Assembly (NCBI GenBank): GCA_020052545.1 | Contig: JAGVOV010000042.1 | Location: 1 to 5,430, forward strand | From: an archaeon | GTDB taxonomy: Archaea; Nanobdellota; Nanobdellia; Woesearchaeales; JAGVOV01 | DNA length: 5,430 bases | Direction of reading: 5' to 3' | The notes under the pieces: model-generated | Database searches by the model: none | What the model was told of the DNA's origin: nothing | What the model saw: only the letters and a program-made list of their open reading frames with translations | Position numbers and translations under genes: made by a program | Shown: piece by piece, positions 1 to 5,430 of the stretch | Layout: each line of letters starts with the position of its first letter | How positions within the stretch are numbered: position 1 is the first letter of the stretch

Positions 1-1157
1 ATTATCAGGCCTTCAAGGACGTGGCTTCTCTCCTTTGCCTTCTGCAGCTCAAATTGGGTCCTTTTCCTCACAACATCTTTCCTGTGCCCAAGGAAAGCAT
101 TTATCATCTCCTTGATGTTCAGCACTTTAGGCTCATTGTTGATCAGGGCAAGATTGATGATGCTGAATGTCGTCTGCAGATTCGAGAAGTTCATCAGTTG
201 ATTCAGTGTTATGTTCTCATCGGCATCTTTCTTGAGCTCTATGACGACACGCATGCCTTCCCTGTCTGACTCGTCCCTTATGTCGCTTATCCCTAGGATT
301 TTCTTGTCCCTCACAAGATCTGCAATCTGCTCTAAAAGCATCGCCTTGTTCACCTGATATGGGATCTCTGTGATTATGATCTTTTTCCTTCCTTTTACTT
401 CCTCAACTGTTGTCCTTGCCTTTACTTTCACCTTGCCTCTGCCTGTGGCATATGCTTCCAGTATGCCGCGCTTTCCCGATATTATCCCACCAGTAGGAAA
501 GTCTGGGCCTTTGACATATTCTGCTATCTCTTTTATCGCGATCTCCGGATTTTCTATCACCTTGATGATTGCATTGCCTATCTCTGTCAGGTTATGCGGC
601 GGGATGTTTGTAGCCATCCCGACTGCTATCCCTGAACTGCCGTTCAAAAGTAGATTAGGCATTTTTGATGGAAGAACCGAAGGCTCTTTGAGGCTGCCAT
701 CGAAGTTGTCCGTGAAGCTGACAGTCTCTTTGTCAAGATCCTGCAGCATCTCTTCCGAAAACCTGTTCAACCTTGACTCTGTGTAACGCATCGCTGCCGC
801 TGAATCGCCATCAACGCTGCCAAAGTTTCCCTGGCCATCGACAAGCGTATATCTTAATGAGAAGTTCTGTGCCATCCTCACCATGCTGTCGTACACTGCC
901 ATATCTCCATGAGGGTGATATTTTCCAAGCACCTCTCCGACAATCCTGGCGCTCTTCTTGAATGGCTTGTTGTGCAGCATGCCCATGTCATGCATTGCAT
1001 AAAGAATGCGTCTGTGCACAGGCTTCAGGCCATCCCTTGCATCAGGCAAGGCCCTTGAAACTATGACTGACATAGCATAATCAAGGTAGCTTGATTTCAT
1101 CTCATGCTCTATCAAGCTTGGTACTATTTTGCCGAATTCCTGCTCAGAATTTTCCAT
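1..1157 (-). CDS. gyrA: DNA gyrase subunit A, N-terminal part (3' end beyond window)
   Basis: Breakage-reunion subunit of type IIA topoisomerase; with GyrB it introduces negative supercoils using ATP. 385 codons are visible and the frame runs off the window start. Seen: the DNA-cleavage core opening with [20 protein letters not shown] (about residues 27-46), the HPHGD motif (81-85), the catalytic tyrosine in AAMRYTE at Tyr125 (E. coli Tyr122) preceded by Arg124, and [15 protein letters not shown] (176-190), whose Ile177 matches the DNA-intercalating Ile174 of E. coli. The tower domain follows to the edge. The ATG at 1157 gives a start 3 residues longer than E. coli, with a TATA element at the right distance. 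The C-terminal domain with the GyrA box is not visible, so ParC is not strictly excluded; archaea with this enzyme normally have gyrase. Oddity: Met86 replaces Ser83. Function is known for the family; the archaeal setting implies ancient acquisition from bacteria. Confidence 0.95.
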   Translation of the reverse strand, partial: MENSEQEFGKIVPSLIEHEMKSSYLDYAMSVIVSRALPDARDGLKPVHRRILYAMHDMGMLHNKPFKKSARIVGEVLGKYHPHGDMAVYDSMVRMAQNFSLRYTLVDGQGNFGSVDGDSAAAMRYTESRLNRFSEEMLQDLDKETVSFTDNFDGSLKEPSVLPSKMPNLLLNGSSGIAVGMATNIPPHNLTEIGNAIIKVIENPEIAIKEIAEYVKGPDFPTGGIISGKRGILEAYATGRGKVKVKARTTVEEVKGRKKIIITEIPYQVNKAMLLEQIADLVRDKKILGISDIRDESDREGMRVVIELKKDADENITLNQLMNFSNLQTTFSIINLALINNEPKVLNIKEMINAFLGHRKDVVRKRTQFELQKAKERSHVLEGLI

Positions 1158-1187
1158 ACTTCTCGATAGACTGAAGCCTTGCTTTAG

Positions 1188-1194
1188 TTATAAA
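1188..1194 (-). promoter_or_regulatory. Probable archaeal TATA box for gyrA
   Basis: Read on the minus strand the element is TTTATAA in an A-rich context (GCAAACC just upstream). Its centre is about 34 nt before the gyrA ATG, so a start site 24-27 nt downstream would leave a leader of roughly 7-10 nt. No GGTG-type ribosome site is visible before the ATG, which fits a near-leaderless transcript. A second TATA-like element (CTATAAAG, 1215-1222) lies further upstream and could be an alternative promoter. Inferred from spacing and composition only. Confidence 0.5.
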
Positions 1195-1210
1195 GGTTTG
1201 CTTTTTTGAT

Positions 1211-1237
1211 ATGGCTTTATAGAGCTTCTAAAGGCAT
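1211..1237. repeat. Imperfect inverted repeat upstream of gyrA
   Basis: Arms ATGGCTTTA (1211-1219) and TAAAGGCAT (1229-1237) are complementary at 8 of 9 positions around a 9-nt spacer. A further flanking pair, GTTATAA at 1187-1193 and TTATAAC at 1237-1243, is also complementary. The structure sits between the zinc ribbon stop and the gyrA start and covers the upstream TATA-like element. It could be an operator for a dimeric regulator or a weak hairpin after the zinc ribbon gene. There is no U-run after it, so a terminator is not supported. AT-rich sequence makes chance symmetry possible. Confidence 0.35.
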
Positions 1238-1247
1238 TATAACCAAC

Positions 1248-1394
1248 TTATAGACTTTGGAGTTTTTTTATATTTTCACTTATTTTGAAGCTGAAACCGC
1301 AATATACACAGGATTTCCTTTTGCCGGCAAGATGCATCGATTTTGCCTGGTAATTCATGCTGTTGCTGCATTTGGGGCATCTTAGAACCATCAT
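1248..1394 (-). CDS. Small zinc ribbon protein (48 aa)
   Basis: A short gene between scpB and gyrA. The product has two CxxC knuckles, CPKC near the N-terminus (Cys6 and Cys9 counting from the ATG at 1394) and CVYC (Cys29 and Cys32), separated by 19 residues with several Lys and Arg, then a short basic helix-like tail ending KKLQSL. This spacing is that of a single zinc ribbon binding one Zn(II); such proteins bind nucleic acid or protein partners. Two ATG codons stand in tandem (1394 and 1391). I chose 1394 because an ATGA overlap there would match the other gene junctions if scpB is read in the -1 frame at its end. In the frame as given, scpB stops 13 nt upstream. No clear ribosome site is seen, so translation is probably coupled to scpB. 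The specific function is unknown; co-transcription with scpB is inferred. Confidence 0.8.
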   Translation of the reverse strand: MMVLRCPKCSNSMNYQAKSMHLAGKRKSCVYCGFSFKISENIKKLQSL

Positions 1395-1453
1395 CTTTTC
1401 TTCTTCGCTATCTTCTCAAGCCCTTTGAGGATTTCCTTTTCTTCGCCTTTTTT
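1391..1453 (-). other. Slippery heptamer and open -1 frame at the end of scpB
   Basis: On the coding strand the sequence A_AAA_AAG (1453-1447) is in the scpB reading phase, the same heptamer used for -1 frameshifting in E. coli dnaX. From there the -1 frame is open for 18 codons, giving GEEKEILKGLEKIAKKKR, and ends at TGA 1393-1391. That TGA forms an ATGA overlap with the zinc ribbon start. A weak 5-bp hairpin (CTCAA/TTGAG, 1429-1415) lies about 17 nt downstream of the heptamer, further away than in known stimulators. Either a one-base loss in the A7 run or real frameshifting would explain this. Confidence 0.5.
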
Positions 1454-2175
1454 TCAATTGGTTCTTCAATCTGCTCAGCTGCCGCCTGCATCTCCTGAGC
1501 CTGGACAGACATGCCGAGCATCTCGGCTTCAGCCTGTATCTCTGCCGCCTGTTCTGTGGGGTCTGCCGCTGGCTTTGAAGTCTCCTTTTTCATAGGTTCT
1601 GGCATTGACAGAGCTTCTAGCTCTTTCTCGATGTCTGCTGTATCGTCTTTTGTACCCTGAACCAAATCTATGTTGACACCTTTGAACAGCTTCTGTAATC
1701 CTTTCTCGTCATGGACATCAAAATAATCATAGAATTTTTCACTTAGTTTTATCTTCCTGCTTCTGCCAGATCTTTCAGTTGTCAGAAAGCCCATCTCCTC
1801 AAGCTCTTTTATGTGGTCATACGCCTTGTTAGTCCTTATCGCGATTACCTCGCTTTGCAGTATGGGCTGCTTCCATGCTATCACTGCCAATGTCTCCATG
1901 ACTGTCTTGCTCAGTTCTGTGTCAGCGACAATGCGTTGCACTATCTGTAAATATCTCTCGCGCACGGTCATCTTCCAGAAATCCCCTTCCTGCACAACCA
2001 TTAAAGCGGCATTCCTCTGATCATAATCTTTCTGCAGCCCCATCAAAGCTGCCTCCACTCCTTGTTTGTCCCTTATCCTTATAAGGTTCATTATTTCATC
2101 GAAAGATATTTTTTTGCCAGCAGAGAAAAGGATAGACTCGACTTTGTTCTTGAAATCATAATCGCGCTGCTTCAT
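1408..2175 (-). CDS. scpB: SMC-associated segregation and condensation protein ScpB
   Basis: ScpB is a KITE-type dimeric winged-helix protein that binds the kleisin ScpA and helps the SMC complex organise and segregate chromosomes. Seen: the N-terminal winged helix starting KVESILFSAGKKISFDEI (about 11-28), and a second one with the family hallmark METLAVIAWKQPILQSEV (93-110), then IRTNKAYDHIKELEEMGFL (113-131) and the wing ending in YDYFDV (149-154). Residues 1-175 match the family core. The tail (about 178-255) is low-complexity, rich in Glu, Ala, Gln and Met, and ends in a Lys/Arg patch, which may contact DNA. The ATG overlaps the upstream stop as ATGA, so translation is coupled; a GGTGAT motif 15 nt upstream is too distant to be decisive. 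The extreme C-terminus is uncertain because of an A7 run (see the slippery-site entry); the alternative product would be about 261 residues. No smc or recognisable scpA is in the window. Confidence 0.9.
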   Translation of the reverse strand: MKQRDYDFKNKVESILFSAGKKISFDEIMNLIRIRDKQGVEAALMGLQKDYDQRNAALMVVQEGDFWKMTVRERYLQIVQRIVADTELSKTVMETLAVIAWKQPILQSEVIAIRTNKAYDHIKELEEMGFLTTERSGRSRKIKLSEKFYDYFDVHDEKGLQKLFKGVNIDLVQGTKDDTADIEKELEALSMPEPMKKETSKPAADPTEQAAEIQAEAEMLGMSVQAQEMQAAAEQIEEPIEKKAKKRKSSKGLRR

Positions 2176-2738
2176 TTTAGCCTGAAAATATCACCAGATT
2201 TCTCCACTATGCCTTCCTTGATCAGCTCATCAGCAAGCTCCTTCAGAAGCTTTTCCGGGACACCTGTGAAATGGGTGATATCTTGTATCACCATCTCCTG
2301 CTTCGCCAGGCACACTGTGATGGAATTTTTCACTATCTGCTTCCCATTCTTGTTGAGGATGAAATTTTCCTGTTTCAGCTTCTTCATTTCCTTATCTACT
2401 ATGTGCATCCTTGTCGTTAGTTCGTTGAAAAAAGACGATAATTCCTGTGATTTGAAAGTCACGTCTTCCGGCTCAATGATCTCGATGCTTGCCGGCAGGA
2501 AGTCGAAGCAGAACCAGGCGATGTGCTGCGCATCAGCCACCCTAACCTCAAGCTCCACATAGCTGCTGAACATAGTCTCATGTTGCTCAGGCTCTTCATA
2601 GAACTCTTTGACGACCTCAAATTCTGCCCTTGTCTTCAAATCTTCTATAACCTTCTTGAGCATCTCTTGTAGGTGTTCTTTTGGCCTGCCGAGCATCTCA
2701 ACCACGGCAGCAAAAAGTATCTTTTTCTCATTATTCAT
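2172..2738 (-). CDS. Uncharacterised protein upstream of scpB: predicted ferredoxin-like domain, helix, winged helix
   Basis: I do not recognise a named family. The 188 residues read as three parts by eye. Residues 8-95 show an apparent strand-helix-strand-strand-helix-strand order (helix from PKEHLQEMLKKVIEDL, strands around FEVVKEFYEE and SSYVELEVRV, helix AQHIAWFCFDFLP, strand ASIEIIEP), which suggests a ferredoxin-like fold. Residues 98-130 are a charged helix likely to be coiled coil. Residues 137-188 resemble a winged helix (QDITHFTGVPEKLLKELADE, then a short wing ending IFRLK). The start is fixed: an in-frame TAG lies 15 nt upstream, ATG 2738 is the first start after it, and a TATA element is 27 nt away. 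The 3' end overlaps scpB by ATGA. Being first in a unit with scpB, where scpA often sits, it may be an SMC-complex partner or DNA-binding regulator; it lacks the ScpA N-terminal signature. Fold and role are inference. Confidence 0.85.
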   Translation of the reverse strand: MNNEKKILFAAVVEMLGRPKEHLQEMLKKVIEDLKTRAEFEVVKEFYEEPEQHETMFSSYVELEVRVADAQHIAWFCFDFLPASIEIIEPEDVTFKSQELSSFFNELTTRMHIVDKEMKKLKQENFILNKNGKQIVKNSITVCLAKQEMVIQDITHFTGVPEKLLKELADELIKEGIVEKSGDIFRLK

Positions 2739-2760
2739 AAGGATGCTGAGCTATTAAGGC

Positions 2761-2769
2761 TTTATATAT
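2761..2769 (-). promoter_or_regulatory. Archaeal TATA box giving a leaderless transcript for the scpB unit
   Basis: On the minus strand the element reads ATATATAAA, preceded by purine-rich GCGATAG that could serve as a TFB-binding element. Its centre is 27 nt from the A of the ATG at 2738, the usual distance from an archaeal TATA centre to the transcription start, so the mRNA probably begins at or next to the start codon. It lies in the 38-nt gap immediately after the permease stop codon, separating the ABC unit from the scpB unit. Initiation is inferred from spacing. Confidence 0.65.
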
Positions 2770-2776
2770 CTATCGC

Positions 2777-4570
2777 CTATTTTTTCTTGAAGAAATGCAT
2801 TGAATAGCGGTGCAGGAAATGCCTGTGCATGAATTTCTGCACAAAATAATTGGCAAACATAAGTATTACTGCCATCGCGATTATTGTCCAGATTCCTGAA
2901 AGGGATTCAAGCAGCCCTGTATTGAATATCATCGTCTTTCTTAGCATGTCCCCAAATATGACAAATGGATTGAAGCTGACGAGACTCTGGACAGTGGGAG
3001 GCATAGACTCAAGAGGGATGAAGACGCCGGAAAGGAACAGCATTATGCTGCTGATAGATATGGCTGCTAATGTCGCCGTTTCCTCGGAATTGAAGATGAA
3101 CCCAATGAGCATCCCCACGATGATGAACAGGAATATTGCCAGGAGCGTGATAAAAAAGATGCCGAAGAATGATGAGGCTATGGAAACTCCGAAGAAAATC
3201 GATGATATCGCTATTATGATTATAGATTGCAGGATCAGGATGAAGAAGCTCGATATGAAATTGCCAATCATGAACATTATGTCGCTTGTCGGGCTCATGA
3301 AATTCCTGAAATGCGCCTGTGATGTTTTTTCCGTGACTATTATTGTTGAGGATATCAAGATACTGATGAACATTATCACCATTATGATAAGGCTTGGAAG
3401 CAGGAGGTTCAGGTTGGTCTTCTCCGAGACAACATTCGATCTTGTTATCTTTATCGGATTTACAATAGTGTTGACATTTGTCACTTCAGTCGACTGTATA
3501 TTGCCCACTATCTTCTGCCTCGAACTCTGTATCTTTGATATTGTTGCGGCATTCTCAGACAAAGTTTTCTGCAGCAGGCTTATCTGGCTGCCCACATCGA
3601 CGTTGGCTTTCTTGGCATTGTCAAATTTTGCCCTGACATCCGCAAGATTTGCGTTTACGCTTCCTACAAGCCCGTTGATCTTCTGCTGCAGCCCGGATGC
3701 GCTTTGCTGGGCGCTTGAGAAATTAGAGGACATCAAAGATGATGTGCTGCTTAGAGTTGCTTGAAGAGTTCCGAGCGAAGCAATTATGCCGTCTATCGCC
3801 TGCTTCTTATCACTGCTTATGTTCCCTGATTTAAGGCCTGAAAGGCTTGATTTTACTTGGTCTATGCTGGTTATTGTTGCCTTTATCGAGGCCTGCGATG
3901 AATTTTGCAGCCCGGATATGACGTTGCCGATGTCGCCAACGGCACTATCTAAATCCCCGCTGCCGTAGTCAGGGACATTGAAATCAAGGTTCAGGTTTTT
4001 CAATGTCGTTTCTATCTTTCCTGAGCTTTCGTTCACTGCGCTGTTGTCGGTAGAAAGGCTTACCATGAATGGTGTTGATGCAGTCATTTCATTCTGGGTT
4101 TCCTGGAGCTTGTTGATGATCACTTGTGTAAGGTCTTTGCTTATCTGTGTGCTTTTTACTTCCACTTTCGACGATATCGCGTCTTGTATAGCATAGGCAA
4201 GGTTGACTTTTGTGTAGTCTATCTGCAGCTCTATCTCGCTCTGCCTGTCATTCCTTATCTCTAGGTCTGCCGGAAATATTACACAAGCGTGCATTGTCCC
4301 CTGCTTTATCGCCTCCACACACAGGTTTTTTGAGTTATATTTGACAATGTTGAACTTTTGGTCTTTTAATGCATCGACAAAAGAGTTAGAGACGCCAGAA
4401 TACCTGTCTGAGTAAACGCCTACGTTAATTGAGCCCTGGCCTGTCGTGTTGAAAGCCACTCCGACAAGGAGGATTATCAATAAAGGCCCCAGGATTATTA
4501 TCAGGGCCGAGCTTCTTGAGCGCAGCAGAAGCTTTATGTTCTTGGCCATCATGCCCATTATCTTGCTCAT
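2777..4570 (-). CDS. ABC-2 type transporter permease with large extracytoplasmic domain
   Basis: Membrane subunit of an ABC exporter; substrate unknown. Seen in 597 residues: a basic N-terminus and one membrane helix (about 22-40), a long polar domain (about 41-385), then five hydrophobic segments near 388-412, 430-460, 466-492, 498-520 and 558-578. The stretch LFLSGVFIPLESMPPTVQSL (511-530) followed by FGDMLRK is the usual ABC-2 permease signature. The extracytoplasmic part begins with an alpha/beta-like segment (INVGVYSDR onwards, holding the only two cysteines, Cys84 and Cys96) and continues as a Ser/Asn/Gln-rich helical stretch (about 130-365) with five N-x-S/T sites (Asn41, 180, 223, 250, 283). 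This topology matches ABC2_membrane_3-type permeases and resembles YhgE/Pip proteins. The C-terminus is His- and Lys-rich (HRHFLHRYSMHFFKKK). The ATG overlaps the ATPase stop as ATGA with AGGTGG just upstream. One permease gene implies a homodimer. Confidence 0.92.
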   Translation of the reverse strand: MSKIMGMMAKNIKLLLRSRSSALIIILGPLLIILLVGVAFNTTGQGSINVGVYSDRYSGVSNSFVDALKDQKFNIVKYNSKNLCVEAIKQGTMHACVIFPADLEIRNDRQSEIELQIDYTKVNLAYAIQDAISSKVEVKSTQISKDLTQVIINKLQETQNEMTASTPFMVSLSTDNSAVNESSGKIETTLKNLNLDFNVPDYGSGDLDSAVGDIGNVISGLQNSSQASIKATITSIDQVKSSLSGLKSGNISSDKKQAIDGIIASLGTLQATLSSTSSLMSSNFSSAQQSASGLQQKINGLVGSVNANLADVRAKFDNAKKANVDVGSQISLLQKTLSENAATISKIQSSRQKIVGNIQSTEVTNVNTIVNPIKITRSNVVSEKTNLNLLLPSLIIMVIMFISILISSTIIVTEKTSQAHFRNFMSPTSDIMFMIGNFISSFFILILQSIIIIAISSIFFGVSIASSFFGIFFITLLAIFLFIIVGMLIGFIFNSEETATLAAISISSIMLFLSGVFIPLESMPPTVQSLVSFNPFVIFGDMLRKTMIFNTGLLESLSGIWTIIAMAVILMFANYFVQKFMHRHFLHRYSMHFFKKK

Positions 4571-5430
4571 TTTCCACCTTTAGACATGAATGTCTCGAAG
4601 GCTTCCTTGAGCGAAGGCCTGTCTATTGCCAGCATCAATGTCTCAGTTCCCCAATCTTTGAGCTTGTGGAGTAAGTAATGCACTACCTCATCAGGCTTCT
4701 GCGTATATATTATGAGCTTTGTGCCCCTTATCTTGAATCGGTCAATCTTCAGCTCTTTCAGCTTTGAAAGATGCTCCGTCACTTCCTTGTAATCCGCTTT
4801 CTTCGTCTCCAGGATCACTTCCATATAGCCGGCATATAGATTTCGCAGCTCTGATGGGGTGCCTATCTTGACTATCTTTCCATCATGGAGTATTCCAACC
4901 CTGTCACACAGAGTCTCTATCTCCGAGAGGAAATGGCTTGAGATTATTATTGTCGTGCCTTTTGCGTTGATCTTCTTGATCATCTGCCACATCTGCTCCC
5001 TTAATATTGGATCTAAGTCTGCTGTGGGCTCATCAAGTATCAATATCTGCGGATTATGAATCAGTGCGCATGCAATATCGAGCCTTTTCTGCATGCCGCC
5101 GCTCAGATTTTCTGCCTTGACTGCTGAAGAGGCATTGAGCCCCATTATCTTTAGCAGCATCAACGCGTTGTTTTTCCTTATGTCATCAGGAAGGTCATAG
5201 AGCCTGCCGAAGTAGTCAAGATTTTCAGAGCATGTCAGCCTCGGGTAGAAGCTCGGCAGCTGGGCAGCGAAGCCAAATGTCTTTTTTGCCTCATTTGGGC
5301 CATCTGCTATGGAGACTAGGTCTTCCTCGCCAAGCCTGAAGAAGTGTTCCAGCCTGTACTTCACGTCTCCCTTGTCTGGCTCATAGAATCCGACCATTGT
5401 GTTTAGAAGCGTCGTCTTGCCGCTGCCTGA
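4567..5430 (-). CDS. ABC transporter ATP-binding protein, 5' end cut by window edge
   Basis: ATPase subunit driving the adjacent permease. 287 codons are visible, starting inside Walker A (SGSGKTTLLN, 5430-5401); the true start lies beyond the window, and the internal ATG at 5397 is not the start. Numbering visible residues: Q-loop Gln57 in FGFAAQ, signature LSGGMQ (109-114), Walker B ILILDEP (129-135) with catalytic Glu134, D-loop ADLDP (137-141), and switch His166 in ISSHFLSE. All catalytic elements are intact. Residues after about 200 form the C-terminal accessory domain seen in ABC-2 exporter ATPases, ending DRPSLKEAFETFMSKGGK, the usual terminal helix. The Walker A to Q-loop distance is about 52 residues, roughly ten more than is typical, because of a charged insert around EHFFRLGEEDL. 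The stop overlaps the permease start, so the two are co-translated. The exported substrate cannot be deduced. Confidence 0.95.
   Translation of the reverse strand, partial: SGSGKTTLLNTMVGFYEPDKGDVKYRLEHFFRLGEEDLVSIADGPNEAKKTFGFAAQLPSFYPRLTCSENLDYFGRLYDLPDDIRKNNALMLLKIMGLNASSAVKAENLSGGMQKRLDIACALIHNPQILILDEPTADLDPILREQMWQMIKKINAKGTTIIISSHFLSEIETLCDRVGILHDGKIVKIGTPSELRNLYAGYMEVILETKKADYKEVTEHLSKLKELKIDRFKIRGTKLIIYTQKPDEVVHYLLHKLKDWGTETLMLAIDRPSLKEAFETFMSKGGK
4574..4579 (-). promoter_or_regulatory. Ribosome binding site of the permease
   Basis: AGGTGG on the minus strand lies 3 nt before the permease ATG, inside the last codons of the ATPase gene. It is complementary to the CACCTCC-type 3' end of archaeal 16S rRNA. 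Together with the ATGA overlap it fixes the permease start and indicates coupled translation. It is the only convincing ribosome site in the window. Confidence 0.65.

Noticed and set aside
370..786. 138-codon open frame on the plus strand
   Set aside because: It lies opposite the conserved GyrA core ([15 protein letters not shown] region), so it is a shadow frame. The other plus-strand frames opposite gyrA, scpB, the 188-residue gene and the ABC genes were rejected for the same reason.
1211..1237. Intrinsic terminator after the zinc ribbon gene
   Set aside because: The stem is AT-rich with a mismatch, and no U-run follows in the direction of transcription.
2190..2196. GGTGAT-like motif as ribosome site for scpB
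   Set aside because: It ends about 15 nt before the ATG, too far for normal spacing; the ATGA overlap explains initiation better.
2172..2738. Calling the gene upstream of scpB a standard scpA
   Set aside because: The position fits, but the N-terminal kleisin pattern of ScpA is absent and the length is short; only the C-terminal winged helix is loosely similar.
2850..3764. 304-codon open frame on the plus strand
   Set aside because: It is the antisense of the permease gene; the opposite strand encodes clear ABC-2 membrane segments and motifs, while this frame shows no recognisable domain.
5395..5397. ATG at 5397 as the start of the ABC ATPase
   Set aside because: The frame continues upstream through Walker A to the window edge, so a start here would remove the nucleotide-binding loop.
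1..5430. CRISPR array, mobile element, tRNA or rRNA genes
   Set aside because: The window is filled by six protein genes; no spaced direct repeats, transposase motifs or RNA gene signatures were seen.

Overview
All six genes in this window lie on the minus strand, so the transcripts run from high to low coordinates. The DNA looks archaeal. There is a TATA-type element 27 nt upstream of a start codon that would give a leaderless mRNA, a second TATA element with a very short leader before gyrA, a GGTG-type ribosome site, and tightly packed genes with ATGA stop/start overlaps. TGA, TAG and TAA are all used as stops, so the standard code applies. Archaeal style combined with bacterial-type gyrase and ScpB, small genes and an unfamiliar conserved-looking protein suggests a DPANN-type lineage (Woesearchaeota or a relative). 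That placement is inference; no rRNA or other marker gene is present.

Layout in transcription order: (1) 5430-4567, an ABC ATPase whose 5' end is cut off by the window edge inside Walker A. (2) 4570-2777, its ABC-2 type permease, overlapping by ATGA and preceded by an AGGTGG site; it has a roughly 350-residue extracytoplasmic domain. (3) A TATA element at about 2761-2769 starts a second unit: a 188-residue protein of no family I recognise (predicted ferredoxin-like domain, helix, winged helix), then scpB overlapping by ATGA, then a 48-residue zinc ribbon protein at 1394-1248 that is too short for ordinary gene-length cut-offs. (4) A 90-nt gap with two TATA-like elements and an inverted repeat leads to gyrA (1157 to the window start), with its 3' half outside the window.

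Units 3 and 4 together form a chromosome-topology neighbourhood: an SMC-accessory protein (ScpB), a possible partner in the place where scpA often sits, a small zinc protein and DNA gyrase. The ABC pair is a separate exporter or envelope unit.

Points most worth a second look: the 3' end of scpB has a slippery A_AAA_AAG heptamer, and the -1 frame beyond it stays open to a TGA forming an ATGA overlap with the zinc ribbon gene, exactly like the other two in-unit junctions. This suggests a homopolymer indel or programmed frameshifting. The 188-residue protein is a candidate new SMC-associated factor. GyrA carries Met at the position of E. coli Ser83. The largest gene-free stretch is 90 nt, so no long empty region needs describing.
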